Translations under genes and position numbers: made by a program
Assembly: GCA_910587555.1 (NCBI GenBank)
Contig: CAJULV010000060.1
Coordinates: 1-23,934, forward strand
Length of the DNA: 23,934 bases
From: an uncultured Acetatifactor sp.
GTDB lineage: Bacteria; Bacillota; Clostridia; Lachnospirales; Lachnospiraceae
Direction of reading: 5' to 3'
Part shown: positions 23,481 to 23,934 of the stretch, piece after piece
How the letters are laid out: each line of letters starts with the position of its first letter
Numbering within the stretch: the first letter of the stretch is position 1
Notes under the pieces: model-generated
Told to the model about the DNA's origin: nothing
Database searches by the model: none
Seen by the model: the letters and a program-made list of their open reading frames with translations, nothing else

Positions 23481-23674
23481 ATGATTAAAATGCCGCAGAA
23501 CAAATTATCTGCAGCTTTGCAGAATACCAGTGATTATAAACTGGAAAACGCAATACAGATGCTGCAATCTTAGAAGCATAAACCGAATATGCCATGAACA
23601 GAGAACTTCATAATGCCAGAAGCGCATTTGCTTTCCTAAAGAGGAAATATTTCAGCTATATATACAATATATAG
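23481..23674 (+). pseudogene. Two tiny adjacent frames, possibly one broken small gene
   Basis: A 30-codon frame at 23481-23573 (MIKMPQNKLSAALQNTSDYK, then LENAIQMLQS) has an AGGAAAG site right before its ATG. A 26-codon frame at 23594-23674 (MNRELHNARSAFAFLKRKYF) follows in another phase. Between them a frame with protein character (LEA-stop-TEYAMNREL) joins the second piece. The two may be halves of one small helical protein broken by a frameshift and a stop. Either could also be chance in AT-rich DNA. Confidence 0.25.
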
Positions 23675-23705
23675 TATTTTATAATTCAATTATTCTATAT
23701 ATTGT
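23664..23705. repeat. Nested AT-rich palindrome
   Basis: ACAATATATAG at 23664-23674 is perfectly inverted at 23695-23705. Inside, ATAATT-c-AATTAT at 23681-23693 forms a second palindrome. The structure could extrude as a cruciform, act as an operator, or be a mobile-element end. It contains no GC clamp or T-run suited to termination. Confidence 0.55.
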
Positions 23706-23873
23706 GCTATCATAAATTTGTTATTGAATTTTGTGCAGTTCCAGAACGAAAAGCACACGCTGTTTATCTGTACGCAGGCAGGAATGACTACGGCAAGAAC
23801 AGGCCGTTATCATCTCCTGCCTTTTTTCGTTCAAGGAAGGAGGCCGGAAACAGGAATTCACAGGTCCAATGGC

Positions 23874-23934
23874 AAAAATCTTATATTCCATCTGAAGCTT
23901 CCTTGACGTATTTCCCTTGATATACTGCACCAGC
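23874..23934 (-). pseudogene. tnpA: IS200/IS605-type TnpA transposase fragment at the window edge
   Basis: Reading in from the right edge, the reverse strand encodes LVQYIKGNTSRKLQMEY, the TnpA motif usually seen as LVQYLKGKSSRKLQ-x-E-F just before the YWGQHLW...Y catalytic region of IS200/IS605 Y1 transposases. After EYKIF the sequence no longer matches (no W-G-x-x-x-W and no catalytic tyrosine), so the gene is truncated inside the window. Its start lies beyond the right edge. Confidence 0.65.

Noticed and set aside
23702..23930. Overlapping forward and reverse frames of about 60-70 codons near the right edge
   Set aside because: Only the 23874-23934 reverse part has a recognisable transposase motif; the remaining translations show no pattern or ribosome binding site.
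1..23934. tRNA, rRNA, riboswitch or CRISPR array
   Set aside because: I looked for cloverleaf ends, CCA-type tails, conserved riboswitch cores and regularly spaced repeats and found none that I could support by eye.

Overview
The window looks like a chromosomal accessory region from a low-to-mid GC Firmicute, most likely a gut Clostridia (Lachnospiraceae-like). The evidence is indirect: strong AGGAGG-type ribosome binding sites, Gram-positive lipoprotein signals, OmpR/HisKA two-component genes, a GHKL-kinase remnant, AbiE-type genes and IS debris. There is no rRNA, tRNA or other marker, so genus cannot be fixed from this window.

Layout: (1) 1-1584 holds a partial orphan frame, a perfect 17-bp inverted repeat, a frameshifted LprI-like lipoprotein gene and an orphan reverse-strand gene. 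(2) 1821-4990 is the best candidate for an undescribed system. It is an AT-rich two-gene unit with its own promoter and a perfect terminal hairpin, encoding an 874-aa TIR protein with WD40-like repeats and a 133-aa three-helix membrane protein. (3) 5074-8671 holds an OmpR regulator coupled to an in-frame chimera of a histidine kinase N-terminal half and an FtsX-type permease C-terminal half, then a small gene and a GNAT acetyltransferase. (4) 8757-14967 is a reverse-strand operon: membrane-anchored protein, sugar-type solute-binding lipoprotein, MalF- and MalG-type permeases, HlyD-type adaptor and MacB-like protein. No ATPase is present. (5) 14955-17456 holds a 5'-truncated histidine kinase and a beta-CASP metallo-beta-lactamase protein. 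(6) 17549-19021 holds an HsdR remnant, an intact PD-(D/E)XK-like gene with a good promoter, and a truncated small gene. (7) 19202-21610 is a gene graveyard: an ABC-2 permease fragment joined to a truncated response regulator, a BRCT fragment, a membrane-anchor remnant, an internally deleted IS with intact 19-bp ends, and a frameshifted GHKL kinase. (8) 21737-23400 is an intact AbiEi/AbiEii-like pair with a textbook promoter, followed by an AT-rich palindrome and an IS200-type TnpA fragment at the edge.

Intact defence-like units (TIR pair, AbiE pair, PD-(D/E)XK protein) sit among many remnants whose break points look like deletions. This fits a variable island that repeatedly gains and loses genes. 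The transporter and two-component genes look like chromosomal functions worn down by the same process. All functional calls come from reading motifs and remembered family features; no database search was run.
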